The notes beneath the pieces were generated by a model that worked only from the letters and a program-made list of their open reading frames with translations, was not told the origin of the DNA and did not search any database. 64,000 nucleotides of DNA. Origin: Kibdelosporangium banguiense. Lineage in GTDB: Bacteria; Actinomycetota; Actinomycetes; Mycobacteriales; Pseudonocardiaceae. The number at the start of each line of letters is the position of its first letter. The stretch's first letter is position 1. The translations under genes and the position numbers were made by a program. Below are positions 26,622 through 35,776 of this stretch, piece after piece. Where the stretch lies: the NCBI RefSeq assembly GCF_017876405.1, contig NZ_JAGINW010000001.1:1625203-1689202 (forward strand), read 5' to 3'.

Positions 26622-27584
26622 ATGACTGAGCACCGGCAAGGATTCGGCTCGTTGCGCGCGGGCGGCTTCAACTGGGACTCGTTCCCGCTCAGGCTGTTCG
26701 TCAAGGGCAACGCCAAGTTCTGGAACCCGGCCGACATCGACTTCAGCTCCGACAGCGCCGACTGGCAGACGCTGACATCCGAGGAACAGCGCTCAGCCAC
26801 GTATCTGTGCGCGCAGTTCATCGCTGGCGAGGAGGCCGTCACCGAGGACATCCAGCCGTTCATGAAGGCCATGTCCGCCGAGGGCCGACTGTCCGACGAG
26901 ATGTACCTCACCCAGTTCTGCTTCGAGGAGGCCAAGCACACCGAGGTCTTCCGGCGCTGGATGGACTCGGTCGGCCTGCTCGACGACCTGCACCCGTTCG
27001 TCGCGGAGAACCCGCACTACCGCAGGCTCTTCTACGACGAACTGCCCGGCTCGCTGGCCGTGCTGGCCGACGATCCCAGTCCGCTCAACCAGATCCGCGC
27101 CTCGGTGACCTACAACCACGTGATCGAGGGCACACTGGCGCTGACCGGGTACTACGCCTGGCACAAGATCTGCGTCAACCGCGGCATCCTGCCCGGCATG
27201 CAGGAGCTCGTCCGGCGGATCGGCGACGACGAGCGCAGGCACATGGCCTGGGGCACGTTCACCTGCCGGCGGCACGTCGCCGCGGACGACTCCCTGTTCG
27301 ACGAAGTCACCAAGCGAATGGGCGAACTTCTGCCGATCGCGCTCGACATGATCCAGTGGGTGGGCGACCAGTTCGAGGAACCCCGCCCCTTCGAGTCGGA
27401 TCCACAGGAGTATGTCGCCTACGCTGCTGACCGGGCACAACGGCGGCTCGGCGCCATCTCGTCGGCACGGGGCAAGCCGGTGGCCGAGATCGACCTGGAC
27501 TACTCACCCGAGGTGCTGGAGGACCAGTTCGGCGAAGAGGACGCGAAGGTCTTCGCAGAGGTTGTTGCAAATAGTTTGCAATAA
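26622..27584 (+). CDS. R2-like ligand-binding oxidase (R2lox)
   Basis: 320 residues, ferritin fold like ribonucleotide reductase R2 but of the R2lox group. All six metal ligands are present: Glu70 (GEEAVTED), Glu103 and His106 (FEEAKH), Glu168 (NHVIEG), Glu203 and His206 (DDERRH). The residues that form the family's tyrosine-valine ether cross-link are also present, Val73 and Tyr163, and there is no R2 radical tyrosine arrangement. Known members assemble a Mn/Fe centre, bind a long-chain fatty acid and perform two-electron oxidation; the physiological substrate is unknown. The ribosome site AAGGAG precedes the ATG. Some databases call it NrdB, which is misleading. Confidence 0.95.
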   Translation: MTEHRQGFGSLRAGGFNWDSFPLRLFVKGNAKFWNPADIDFSSDSADWQTLTSEEQRSATYLCAQFIAGEEAVTEDIQPFMKAMSAEGRLSDEMYLTQFCFEEAKHTEVFRRWMDSVGLLDDLHPFVAENPHYRRLFYDELPGSLAVLADDPSPLNQIRASVTYNHVIEGTLALTGYYAWHKICVNRGILPGMQELVRRIGDDERRHMAWGTFTCRRHVAADDSLFDEVTKRMGELLPIALDMIQWVGDQFEEPRPFESDPQEYVAYAADRAQRRLGAISSARGKPVAEIDLDYSPEVLEDQFGEEDAKVFAEVVANSLQ

Positions 27585-27617
27585 TCTGCTCGGACAGGTT
27601 CTTACCCGGGAGGTCCG

Positions 27618-28859
27618 TTGTCGATCGCCAGTGCCATCAGACCGCGGATCACCCGCGTCCGGGCGGGAGCCGCGTTGCTCGGGCCCGCCTTCGTGGCCGC
27701 CATCGCCTATGTGGACCCCGGCAACGTCGCCACGAACACCGCTGCCGGGGCCCAGTTCGGCTACCTGCTCGTCTGGGTCGTGGTCGCAGCCAACGTGATG
27801 GCCGGGCTGGTGCAGTACCTGTCGGCCAAGCTGGGGCTCGTCACCGGGCAGTCGCTACCCGAGGCGGTCCGCGACACGTTGTCCACCCCGGCCCGGCTCG
27901 GCTACTGGGCACAGGCCGAGGTGGTCGCGATGGCCACCGACCTTGCCGAGGTGCTGGGCGGCGCGATCGCCCTGAACCTGTTGTTCGACCTGCCGCTGCT
28001 GGTCGGCGGGCTGATCACCGGAGTGGTCTCGACCGGCCTGCTGCTGGTGCAGGACCGCGCCGGGCAACGGCCGTTCGAGCGGGTGATCACGGGTCTGCTG
28101 CTGGTGATCGCCATCGGGTTCGCGGCCGGGCTGTTGGTCTCGCCGCCGTCGGGCTCCGGCATCGTCGGCGGGCTCGTGCCGCAGTTCGCCGGGTCGGAGA
28201 GCGTGCTGCTGGCGGCCGGGATGCTCGGCGCGACAGTGATGCCGCACGCGGTGTACCTGCACTCGGCGCTGGCGCGGGACCGGCACGGCAAGCAGACCGG
28301 GCGGCCGTTGGCCAAGCTGCTCACCGCGACCAGGTTCGACGTCGGGATCGCGATGGTCTTCGCGGGCGCGGTGAACCTGGCGATGCTGTTGCTCGCGGCG
28401 AGTGCGTTGGCCGGGATGGAAGGCATCGACACGCTGTCGGGCGTGCACACCGCGATCGGCGACCACCTCGGTACCGGGATCGCGCTGCTGTTCGCGATCG
28501 GGCTGCTGGCCTCGGGTTTCGCGTCGACGTCCGTCGGGTGCTACGCGGGAGCCGTGGTCATGGGCGGGCTGCTGCGCCGCCGGATTCCTTTGCTGGCAAG
28601 GCGTCTGCTCACGCTGGTGCCAGCTGTCGTGCTGCTGGCGTTCAACGTGGACCCGTCGTGGGCACTGGTCATCTCGCAGGTCGTGCTGTCGTTCGGAATC
28701 CCGTTCGCGTTGATCCCGTTGGTGAAGCTGACCGCCAAGCGCAGCCTGATGGGCGAGAACACGAACCACCGCGTGACCACCGTGCTGGCGTGGTTGATCG
28801 CGGCGGCCGTGATCGCGTTGAACCTGGCGTTGATCTACCTGACCATCACGGGTAGCTGA
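27618..28859 (+). CDS. mntH: Nramp-type divalent metal (Mn) transporter
   Basis: 413 residues from a TTG at 27618 behind GGGAGGT. The helix 1 motif DPGN and helix 6 motif MPH, which bind the metal in Nramp/MntH proteins, are both intact (AYVDPGNVATN; TVMPHAVYLH). Eleven hydrophobic helices can be counted. It imports Mn(II), or Fe(II), with protons. It lies 33 bases after R2lox, an enzyme that needs manganese, suggesting the transporter supplies the cofactor. The 3' end overlaps the convergent oxidoreductase by 14 bases. Confidence 0.92.
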   Translation: MSIASAIRPRITRVRAGAALLGPAFVAAIAYVDPGNVATNTAAGAQFGYLLVWVVVAANVMAGLVQYLSAKLGLVTGQSLPEAVRDTLSTPARLGYWAQAEVVAMATDLAEVLGGAIALNLLFDLPLLVGGLITGVVSTGLLLVQDRAGQRPFERVITGLLLVIAIGFAAGLLVSPPSGSGIVGGLVPQFAGSESVLLAAGMLGATVMPHAVYLHSALARDRHGKQTGRPLAKLLTATRFDVGIAMVFAGAVNLAMLLLAASALAGMEGIDTLSGVHTAIGDHLGTGIALLFAIGLLASGFASTSVGCYAGAVVMGGLLRRRIPLLARRLLTLVPAVVLLAFNVDPSWALVISQVVLSFGIPFALIPLVKLTAKRSLMGENTNHRVTTVLAWLIAAAVIALNLALIYLTITGS

Positions 28860-29811
28860 CGCCGAGCTGGTCGAGGGCTTCGGTCAGGGTCCGCATCACC
28901 GCCAGGGTCTCCTCCAGCGGCATCTCCGGGCTTTCCTTGTCCCCGGCGGTCATCCGCTCGTCGACCTCGGCGATCTGATACTGGTAACCGAAACCGTGCA
29001 GCTCAAGGGTGTGCCGTTCGGGCAACGCGTCCGGACGGATCACCACGAGTTCGGTCGGCCGGTAGAACACCGGCGGGATCTCGATCCGCCCGGCCGTACC
29101 GACGACCGTCGCCGCGATCGGGTAGTTGCCGACCAAGGACGACGACAGGTGCGCGGAAACTCCATTCGGATAACGCAACAACAGTGCTGCCTCGGCGTCC
29201 ACTCCGTCGATCAGGGAACCATGCGAGGCAACGCTTTCCGGCTCGCCAAGCAACATCTGCGCGAGCGAGACCGGATACACACCCAGATCCAGCAACGAAC
29301 CGCCGCCCGCAGCGGGGTCCCACAGGCGATGCGCCGGATTGTGCGCGAATGGCTCGCCGAAATCCGCGTGCACACTACGAATCGAGCCGATCACACCGTC
29401 GGCGACGAGTTTGCGCAACAGCCGGATCAACGGGTTGAAACGCGTCCACATCGCTTCCATCAGGAAGACATTCTGTTTACGCGCCACGCTCACCAGATCC
29501 TCGGCGTCACGCAACGAAACAGTCAGCGGCTTCTCACACAACACGGCCTTGCCCGCGAGCAAAGCGTTACGCGCCACCACATGGTGACTACTGTGCGGTG
29601 TGGCCACGTAGACCACGTCGACATCCGGGTCACGCAACATGTCGTGGTAGTCGCCATATGAGCGCGGAATCCCGTGCCTGGACGCGAATGCCGCGGCCTT
29701 GGCGGAATCCCGCGAGGAAACCGCCCGGACCTCGGCATCCGGCACCAGCTTCATGTCCGAGGTGACAACGTCCGCGATGCCGCCGGTGGCGACTACTCCC
29801 CATCCGATCAC
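28846..29811 (-). CDS. Gfo/Idh/MocA family NAD(P)-dependent oxidoreductase
   Basis: 321 residues. The N-terminal Rossmann fold starts WGVVATGGIADVV, continues to YVATPHSSH and carries the family signature Lys in CEKPLTVS (EKP). The C-terminal alpha/beta domain includes GGGSLLDLGVYPV with the conserved catalytic-region His/Asp environment (DLGVYP). Such enzymes oxidise or reduce sugars, inositols or dihydrodiols; the trans-1,2-dihydrobenzene-diol dehydrogenase type is the closest by motif, as an inference. The acyl-CoA synthetase gene lies 10 bases upstream on the same strand, so the two are probably cotranscribed. Confidence 0.9.
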   Translation of the reverse strand: MIGWGVVATGGIADVVTSDMKLVPDAEVRAVSSRDSAKAAAFASRHGIPRSYGDYHDMLRDPDVDVVYVATPHSSHHVVARNALLAGKAVLCEKPLTVSLRDAEDLVSVARKQNVFLMEAMWTRFNPLIRLLRKLVADGVIGSIRSVHADFGEPFAHNPAHRLWDPAAGGGSLLDLGVYPVSLAQMLLGEPESVASHGSLIDGVDAEAALLLRYPNGVSAHLSSSLVGNYPIAATVVGTAGRIEIPPVFYRPTELVVIRPDALPERHTLELHGFGYQYQIAEVDERMTAGDKESPEMPLEETLAVMRTLTEALDQLGVSYP

Positions 29812-29821
29812 CTCATCAAGA

Positions 29822-31429
29822 CTACTTGCCGAGAATCTCCTTGGCCGCCGCCCGCATCTCGACCTTGCGGATCTTTCCGGTGACCGTCATCGGGAACTCG
29901 TCGACGATGTGCACATATCGCGGGATCTTGTAGTGCGCGAGCTTGCCGGTACAGAACTCCCGCAAGGATTCCGCGGTCAGCGCGGTGGCGCCGTCACGCA
30001 TCCGGATCCATGCCATCAATTCTTCGCCGTAGCGTTCATCCGGCACGCCGATGACCTGCGCGTCAAGGATATCCGGGTGGGTATAAAGGAATTCCTCGAT
30101 CTCACGCGGGTAGATGTTCTCGCCGCCACGGATCACCATGTCCTTGATGCGGCCGGTGATGCTCAGATAGCCCTCGTCGTCCATCACCGCCAGGTCGCCG
30201 GTGTGCATCCACCGGGCAGCGTCGATCGCTTCGGCCGTCTTGTCCGGTTGTTCCCAGTAGCCCAGCATCACCGAGTATCCGCGCGTGCAGAACTCGCCGG
30301 GCTCGCCGCGCGGCACCGTAAGACCGGTCTCCGGGTCGACGACCTTGACTTCCAGATGCGGATGCACTTTGCCCACAGTGGACACTCGACGGTCCACCGA
30401 GTCCGCGGCGGTGGTCTGGGTGGACACCGGTGACGTCTCGGTCATGCCGTAGCAGATCGTCACCTCGGTCATCCCCATCCGCTCGATGACCTGCTTCATC
30501 ACCTCGACCGGACAAGGCGATCCGGCCATGATCCCGGTCCGCAGCGACGAAAGGTCGTAGCCCTCGAAGTCCGCCTCGGCGAGCATGGCGATGAACATCG
30601 TCGGGACGCCGTAGAGCGAGGTGCACTTCTCCTCCGCCGCCGCGGCAAGGGTTTCCGCGGGCTGGAAGGCGGGCGCGGGAATGACCATGCAGGCGCCGTG
30701 GGTCGTGCACGCGAGATTGCCCATGACCATGCCGAAACAGTGGTAGAAGGGCACCGGGATGCAGACCTTGTCCTCGGCGGTGTATCCGCAGGTCTCGCCG
30801 ACGAAGAAGCCGTTGTTGAGGATGTTGTGGTGCGAGAGCGTCGCACCTTTGGGGAAACCCGTGGTGCCGGACGTGTACTGGATGTTGATGGGATCATCGG
30901 CTGACAGCCGGATCCCGGCCAGGCGCGAGGGATCGCCACCGCGGCCGACCAGATCTGTCCACTCAGGACTGTCCAGCAGGATCACGTCGGTGAGCGCCGG
31001 GCACGACGGCCGGGCCTCTGCGATCATCGCGGCGTAGTCCGAGGTCTTGAACGAGGGCGCGGAGATCAGCGTGCGGATACCGGACTGGTTGAGCACATAG
31101 GTCAGTTCGTGCACCCGGTACGCGGGGTTGATGTTCACCAGGATCGCGCCGATCTTCGCGGTCGCGTACTGCACGAACGTCCACTCGGCACGGTTGGGCG
31201 ACCAGATCCCGACCCGATCTCCCTTGCCCACACCCTTCTCGAGCAGGCCCAGCGCCACCGCGGTGATCTCGTCGGACAGTTCCCGGTAGGTCCACCGCTT
31301 GCCCGCCGCGCGGTCGACCAGCGCGTCGCGGTCGCCGTACGCGGCGACTGTCCGGTCGAAGTTGTCTCCGATGGTGTCGCCGAGCAACGACACGGTCGAC
31401 GGACCAGAGGCATAACTAGGAACAGTCAC
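29822..31429 (-). CDS. Fatty acid-CoA ligase (AMP-forming)
   Basis: 535 residues, full length for an ANL-family acyl-CoA synthetase. The ATP-binding P-loop is [12 protein letters not shown]5 is YGMTETSP, A7 is [23 protein letters not shown], the hinge Asp/Arg region is intact, and the catalytic lysine appears in the A10 segment TGKIRK. The enzyme activates a carboxylic acid as acyl-AMP and transfers it to CoA. Medium- to long-chain fatty acids are likely; the pocket does not reveal chain length. The gene precedes the oxidoreductase in a two-gene operon. Its promoter region shares space with a compound palindrome 72 bases upstream. Confidence 0.93.
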   Translation of the reverse strand: MTVPSYASGPSTVSLLGDTIGDNFDRTVAAYGDRDALVDRAAGKRWTYRELSDEITAVALGLLEKGVGKGDRVGIWSPNRAEWTFVQYATAKIGAILVNINPAYRVHELTYVLNQSGIRTLISAPSFKTSDYAAMIAEARPSCPALTDVILLDSPEWTDLVGRGGDPSRLAGIRLSADDPINIQYTSGTTGFPKGATLSHHNILNNGFFVGETCGYTAEDKVCIPVPFYHCFGMVMGNLACTTHGACMVIPAPAFQPAETLAAAAEEKCTSLYGVPTMFIAMLAEADFEGYDLSSLRTGIMAGSPCPVEVMKQVIERMGMTEVTICYGMTETSPVSTQTTAADSVDRRVSTVGKVHPHLEVKVVDPETGLTVPRGEPGEFCTRGYSVMLGYWEQPDKTAEAIDAARWMHTGDLAVMDDEGYLSITGRIKDMVIRGGENIYPREIEEFLYTHPDILDAQVIGVPDERYGEELMAWIRMRDGATALTAESLREFCTGKLAHYKIPRYVHIVDEFPMTVTGKIRKVEMRAAAKEILGK

Positions 31430-31500
31430 GGCGAAGGCCTCCCGACTATGTGGTGTACCTCACCATAAGCCAGAACCGTCCCCACCAAGAGTGGTTGGGT

Positions 31501-31555
31501 TGCCCCCAATGCCACATTGGGGGCATCTGATGCCCCCAATGTGGCATTGGGGGCA
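31501..31555. repeat. Compound palindrome with two 25-bp arms
   Basis: Positions 31501-31525 and 31531-31555 are perfect reverse complements separated by TCTGA. Each arm is itself an imperfect hairpin: TGCCCCCAATG and its complement around a 3-bp centre. The same 11-base unit therefore occurs four times in 55 bases. The element lies between the end of a small membrane-protein gene and the start of the acyl-CoA synthetase gene, both on the minus strand. It could be a terminator plus a regulatory or mobile palindromic repeat (REP/MITE-like). I know of no certain function. Confidence 0.9.
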
Positions 31556-31576
31556 AAACTCACCCTGGTGAGGCAA

Positions 31577-31855
31577 CTACCTGCCGGGCAGGATCGTCGC
31601 GTTGACGGTCGCCCGGCCGCTCGCGGGCCGCGCCGACGTGGTCGGTAACGACCCGATCGCCGGGTTGAGGCCGGTTCCGGTCGGCGCGATCAACGCGGGC
31701 GGCTGGGTTGTGTGAGTCGGCACGACAATGCCACCGCGCCTGTCATCACCGGAAAGCATGGCCACAGCGATGCCGATCGCCAAGGTGAGCGCAGCGACGA
31801 CGCCGACGACGGTCCAGTTGACCGGCCAGCGGCTAGGTTTGTGCCTGCGCCCCAA
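31577..31855 (-). CDS. Small single-helix membrane protein, unknown
   Basis: 92 residues from a TTG at 31855 preceded by GAGGAG. A basic N-terminus (RRHKPSRWP) is followed by one hydrophobic helix (about residues 14-34) and then a Thr/Pro-rich extracytoplasmic tail of about 55 residues. No domain is recognised; the tail may be a flexible wall-exposed segment. The start is supported by the ribosome site. The large compound palindrome begins 22 bases after its stop and could terminate it. Confidence 0.65.
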   Translation of the reverse strand: MGRRHKPSRWPVNWTVVGVVAALTLAIGIAVAMLSGDDRRGGIVVPTHTTQPPALIAPTGTGLNPAIGSLPTTSARPASGRATVNATILPGR

Positions 31856-31969
31856 CTCGACTCCTCGCCGTTACTCCAGTCGCCATTAGTATCGTCCGCC
31901 GGTTGGGCGGTCAAGCCCGCGAGGACAGCCGAAAGGGCCCTTGCGCCGCGACACTGCGATCATGTCCTC

Positions 31970-32749
31970 ATGACCTGGAACTACCTGATGGACATGGACG
32001 GCGTGCTTGTCCACGAGGAACACCTTGTTCCCGGTGTCGACGAATTCCTCGCCGAACTGCGCGCCAATGAGATCAAGTTCCATGTACTGACCAACAACTC
32101 CATTTTCACACCACGCGACCTGAGAGCACGCCTGGCCCGGACCGGACTCGACGTACCGGAGACGTCGATCTGGACGTCCGCACTGGCCACCGCGAAGTTC
32201 CTCGACTCGCAGCGGCCCGGCGGCTCGGCCTTCGTGATCGGCGAAGCCGGGCTGACCACCGCGTTGCACGAGATCGGCTACGTGCTGACCGACCGCGACC
32301 CCGACTACGTCGTGCTCGGCGAGACCAGGACGTACAGCTTCACCGCGATCACCAAGGCCATCCGCCTGGTGGAGGAGGGCGCGAAGTTCATCGCGACGAA
32401 CCCGGACGCCACCGGCCCCAGCCGAGAGGGATCACTGCCGGCCACCGGTGCGGTCGCCGCGCTGATCGAGCGGGCCACCGGATTCAAACCGTACTTCGTC
32501 GGCAAGCCGAATCCACTGATGATGCGTTCCGCGCTGCGTTCGCTCGGCGCGCACTCCGAGAACACCCTGATGATCGGCGACCGGATGGACACCGACGTCC
32601 GCGCCGGTCTTGAGGCCGGGCTGGCCACCATCCTGGTGCTCACCGGCATCTCGAACGAACACACCGCAGAGCAGTTTCCGTACCGCCCGACCAGGGTGGT
32701 CAACTCGATCGCGGACCTGATTGGGCATACCTTGCAACCGTTCGGCTGA
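31970..32749 (+). CDS. HAD-IIA family phosphatase (NagD-like)
   Basis: 259 residues from an ATG at 31970. Motif I is DMDGVLV with the nucleophile Asp and second Asp, motif II TNNS, motif III GKPNPLM with Lys, and motif IV GDRMDTDVRAGLEAG. The long C2 cap between residues 80 and 175 and the TNNS motif mark the HAD-IIA/NagD group, which hydrolyses sugar phosphates, nucleotides or p-nitrophenyl phosphate. The metallophosphoesterase starts 3 bases later, so the two genes form an operon of phosphatases. The frame is open upstream without a usable start. Confidence 0.92.
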   Translation: MTWNYLMDMDGVLVHEEHLVPGVDEFLAELRANEIKFHVLTNNSIFTPRDLRARLARTGLDVPETSIWTSALATAKFLDSQRPGGSAFVIGEAGLTTALHEIGYVLTDRDPDYVVLGETRTYSFTAITKAIRLVEEGAKFIATNPDATGPSREGSLPATGAVAALIERATGFKPYFVGKPNPLMMRSALRSLGAHSENTLMIGDRMDTDVRAGLEAGLATILVLTGISNEHTAEQFPYRPTRVVNSIADLIGHTLQPFG

Positions 32750-32751
32750 CG

Positions 32752-33579
32752 ATGCTCGTATCGTCTCCGGTTGTGCGGGATGAGCAACGAACCTACGTGA
32801 TCGGGGACGTGCACGGGCACCGCGCCGAGCTCGAAGGCGCGTTGCACGCTGCCGGCCTGCTCGACGAGGAGTCGAACTGGGCCGGTGGCCGGTCGCGCGT
32901 GTGGTTCCTGGGCGACTTCGTCGACCGTGGGCCGGACGGCATCGGCGTGATCGACCTGGTCATGCAGCTCAACGGCCAGGCCCAGGAGGCCGGCGGGCAG
33001 GTGGACAGTCTGCTGGGCAACCACGAGATCCTGTTGCTGGGCATGTACCGGTTCGGCGACACGGACGTGCCGTCGGACTTCGGGCCACGCAGTTTCGCCC
33101 GCAGCTGGGAGATCAACGGCGGTCAGGAGAGCGACCAGGAGGCGTTGACCGACGCGCACCTGGAGTGGCTGACCGACCGGGACGTGCTGCAGGTCGTCGA
33201 CGACCACCTGCTCATGCACTCAGACACCATCGAGTACCTCAACTGGGGCGAGACGGTCGACGAGATCAACGCCGCGGTCAAGGCCCTGCTGAAGGGCGAT
33301 GACCTGGGCGAATGGTGGGAGTGCTGGCGCCGGATGACCACCCGGTACTCCTTCCGCGGCCCGCAGGGCCAGGAAGTCGCCGAACAGCTGCTGGACTTCC
33401 TCGGTGGCAAGCAGGTCGTGCACGGTCACAGCGTGATCGCCGACCAGCTCGGCATCCTCCCCGCGCAGGTGGAGGCCCCTTACGAGTACGCGGGCGGCAA
33501 AGTGCTCGGCGTGGACGGCGGGTTGTTCGTCGGAGGGCCGTGCCTGATCGTGCCGTTGCCCTACACGCCGGAGGACTGA
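32752..33579 (+). CDS. Calcineurin-like metallophosphoesterase
   Basis: 275 residues. The metallophosphatase blocks are clear: GDVHGH, GDFVDRG, GNHE and, near the end, VVHGHSV, which together bind two metal ions. The order and spacing are those of the PPP/ApaH-like branch acting on phosphoproteins or dinucleoside polyphosphates. An in-frame GTG at 32773 is an alternative start. The coupled HAD phosphatase upstream suggests a shared phosphate-removal pathway. The 3' end overlaps the convergent gene by 19 bases. Confidence 0.9.
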   Translation: MLVSSPVVRDEQRTYVIGDVHGHRAELEGALHAAGLLDEESNWAGGRSRVWFLGDFVDRGPDGIGVIDLVMQLNGQAQEAGGQVDSLLGNHEILLLGMYRFGDTDVPSDFGPRSFARSWEINGGQESDQEALTDAHLEWLTDRDVLQVVDDHLLMHSDTIEYLNWGETVDEINAAVKALLKGDDLGEWWECWRRMTTRYSFRGPQGQEVAEQLLDFLGGKQVVHGHSVIADQLGILPAQVEAPYEYAGGKVLGVDGGLFVGGPCLIVPLPYTPED

Positions 33580-34769
33580 GCACGCAGCCTGGCGAGGGTT
33601 TCCTCGTCCGGCCAGCGCAGGGTCCGGCGGCGCGGCGGTGTGGTCGGCGCTTCTTCCCATTCGTCGCTCAGCAGCCTGGCCGCGCTGGTCCAGGCGATCC
33701 GGAACGAGCCGGACTCGGCCGGGAAAACGATCTCGTCGGCGTACGGCAGCAGCGCGTCGGCCGACCGCGGCCACGTGGTGACGCTGCGGGCGGTGCCCTC
33801 GGTCTCCACCTCGTAGTCGCCGACCAGCAGGTCTTCCCCGGCCTGCCGGAACAGCTTCTCCAGCCGGTTCTTCTGCTCGCGGTACTCGAACGTCTCCAGG
33901 GTCCGCTCGGCCAGCCGGACCGCGTCGAACGCCGGATGTCCCTCTTCGGGGCGCCACGCGACGATGTCGCCGTCTTCGTCCGCTTTGTACGGAACCGGCG
34001 ACAGCCAGCGCGGATGGTCGGCGAAGATCTTCATGCCCTCTTCGAGAATCCACAGCACGGCGGCGTTGTCCCGCCCGTCGGCGATCAGCATCATGTCCCG
34101 CGACGGCACCACCGCGACCGGCAGGATACCGAGTTCCTCACCCAGCCCGGCCAGCCAGCCCGGCACCACCAGCCGGGACGATTCGTAGGTGTCTTCGCTG
34201 GCCACGGCGAGCACGCCGTTGTCGAGCCGGGCCAGATGCGTGCCTTCGACCATGAGGTTCTGCGCGCCGCGCTGGTACGCCTCGTCGAACGTCACGCCCC
34301 ACTGCTCGAGGCTGTCCGAGTTGACCAGGCTCATCCGGTGCTCATGGTCGATCACCAGCATCTCGACCAGGTGCCTGAGCGACGGCCGGCTGGCGACTGT
34401 TATCCCACCGACCTGGCCGGCCTGTGCGTAGGACGATGTGCGCAGCACCGGGCGGAGCCGCGGCGCCGCGGCCTCCCAGCTTTCCGGCTCGTCGGGCTGG
34501 GCGAACATCGCGGCGACGAACTGCTGCACGGCTTCTCTGCGCTCGCCCGCCGACAGGTGCTGTACCTCGGCGAACAGGTTGCCGAGGAAGATCGAGTGCG
34601 AACCGGTCTCGCCGGCCCGGCGGACCTCGATGCCGAACCCGTCGGTCTTGGTGATCCTGGCGATCCCGGGCAGCCGGTCGATGGTGGCCACGAAGTCGTC
34701 AGTGAACTGCTCCTCGGGAGTGCGCTGGCTGCGAGCAAACCCCCGTCTGATGCGCCCCAGGAAACCCAT
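33561..34769 (-). CDS. Unknown soluble protein, weakly DUF1444/YtpQ-like
   Basis: 402 residues, soluble and acidic, with no signal peptide. It starts MGFLGRIRRGFARS, contains RPVLRTSSYAQ and an interior VVPSRDMMLIADGRDNAAV, where a residue pattern of the form S-R-D-x-M-x-I-A-D resembles the DUF1444 (YtpQ) family seen in Firmicutes. The link is tentative; no catalytic motif is evident. It may be transcribed alone. The last 19 bases overlap the metallophosphoesterase gene tail to tail. Coding bias is normal. Confidence 0.7.
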   Translation of the reverse strand: MGFLGRIRRGFARSQRTPEEQFTDDFVATIDRLPGIARITKTDGFGIEVRRAGETGSHSIFLGNLFAEVQHLSAGERREAVQQFVAAMFAQPDEPESWEAAAPRLRPVLRTSSYAQAGQVGGITVASRPSLRHLVEMLVIDHEHRMSLVNSDSLEQWGVTFDEAYQRGAQNLMVEGTHLARLDNGVLAVASEDTYESSRLVVPGWLAGLGEELGILPVAVVPSRDMMLIADGRDNAAVLWILEEGMKIFADHPRWLSPVPYKADEDGDIVAWRPEEGHPAFDAVRLAERTLETFEYREQKNRLEKLFRQAGEDLLVGDYEVETEGTARSVTTWPRSADALLPYADEIVFPAESGSFRIAWTSAARLLSDEWEEAPTTPPRRRTLRWPDEETLARLRAQSSGV

Positions 34770-34787
34770 ACTCCAGACGTTATCCGA

Positions 34788-35186
34788 CTACGAGGGCGGC
34801 GTTTCCACCATCACCGTCGTCGCCTTGACCACAGCCACCGCCAAAGAGCCCAGTTCAAGACCAAGTTCCCGCACGGCCTCGGCAGACATCAAAGACACAA
34901 CTCGATGCGGCCCCGCCTGAATTTCCACCTGCGCCATGACCTTGTCGGAGACGATCGAAGTCACCAACCCGACAAACCGGTTACGCGCCGAGCGGCCGAT
35001 CCCGGACGGGTCGGGGATCTCGTTGGCGTGCGTCCGGGCGAACTCCGCGAGCTCGGCACCGTCGACGACCTTGCGGCCGGAGGCGTCCAGACCGGCGGTC
35101 AGGTCGCCCGCGTCGGCCCAGCGGCGGATGGTGTCGTCGCTGACGCCGAGCAGGCGGGCGGCTTCGGCGAACCGGAACGTCGGCAT
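34788..35186 (-). CDS. HTH-TOBE molybdate/tungstate-binding regulator (MopI-like)
   Basis: 132 residues from an ATG at 35186 with ribosome site GGAGGAG. Residues 1-55 form an excisionase/MerR-type helix-turn-helix (FRFAEAARLLGVSDDTIRRWA), and residues 66-130 form one TOBE domain (RNRFVGLVTSIVSDKVMAQVEIQAGP), the small barrel that binds oxyanions such as molybdate. The start overlaps the MarR stop by one base, so translation is coupled. It is probably a molybdate-responsive regulator. Molybdopterin genes lie 4-6 kb away. Confidence 0.85.
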   Translation of the reverse strand: MPTFRFAEAARLLGVSDDTIRRWADAGDLTAGLDASGRKVVDGAELAEFARTHANEIPDPSGIGRSARNRFVGLVTSIVSDKVMAQVEIQAGPHRVVSLMSAEAVRELGLELGSLAVAVVKATTVMVETPPS

Positions 35187-35677
35187 CAGCGCTCCTCCAG
35201 GCCGCCGAAGGCCTCCCGGCGGAACTGGTCGACCGTCGTGCGCTGGAACCGCTCGACGATCGCACGTTCCTCCGGGCTGAACCGGGTCAGCACCTCCGCC
35301 AGGCCGTCGGCCAGGTGCGAGAACAGCTGCTCGTACTTGTGCCCGTCGGACGTGGTCACCTCGACCAGGACTTTGCGCCGGTCGTGCGGGTCGCGGACGC
35401 GGCGGACGAACCCGCGCTTCTCCAGCCGGTCGATCACGCCGGTCACCGCGCCGGTCGACAGCCCGGACATCTTGGCGATCTGCCCGGCGGTCAGCGGCTC
35501 GTCCACCCGCATGGCGATGTCGAGGCACTTGTAGTCGGTCGCGGACACGCCCATCTGCTCGGCGATCCGGGAGTGGAACAGCACTGTGAGGCCGCTCATC
35601 TCCCGTGCCAGGCCGCCGAACCGCTGCAGCTCGTCCGGGGGCACCGGATACGTGCCGCTTTCGGTCTCGGTTGACAT
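35186..35677 (-). CDS. MarR family regulator
   Basis: 163 residues. The winged helix contains LTAGQIAKMSGLSTGAVTGVIDRLEKRGFVRR and the wing RDPHDRRKVLVEVT. It is divergent from a DHA2 drug exporter with a 99-bp gap holding two palindromes, so it probably represses both. MarR proteins respond to small phenolic or toxic molecules. Its stop overlaps the start of the TOBE regulator by one base, which is an unusual partner for a MarR gene. Confidence 0.92.
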   Translation of the reverse strand: MSTETESGTYPVPPDELQRFGGLAREMSGLTVLFHSRIAEQMGVSATDYKCLDIAMRVDEPLTAGQIAKMSGLSTGAVTGVIDRLEKRGFVRRVRDPHDRRKVLVEVTTSDGHKYEQLFSHLADGLAEVLTRFSPEERAIVERFQRTTVDQFRREAFGGLEER

Positions 35678-35707
35678 GGCCCACCACTCCTCTTATTCTC
35701 TGGTCAT

Positions 35708-35735
35708 CTTAGTAACTAAGAGACTTAGATGCTAA
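35708..35735. promoter_or_regulatory. Tandem TTAG/CTAA palindromes, probable MarR operators
   Basis: CTTAGTAACTAAG (35708-35720) is a perfect inverted repeat about a central A, and TTAGATGCTAA (35725-35735) is a second with a 3-bp centre. Both carry TTAG...CTAA and lie midway between marR and the exporter gene. Two sites 16 bp apart fit binding of two dimers on the divergent promoter. The low-GC sequence stands out from its surroundings. Confidence 0.75.
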
Positions 35736-35776
35736 CAAGCTCTTCTCTAAAGACATCATAACCGGAGGAAACGCCC

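Noticed and set aside
26622..27584. Ribonucleotide reductase beta subunit (NrdB).
   Set aside because: The cross-link residues Val73 and Tyr163 and the TetR neighbour identify R2lox; no NrdA gene is near.
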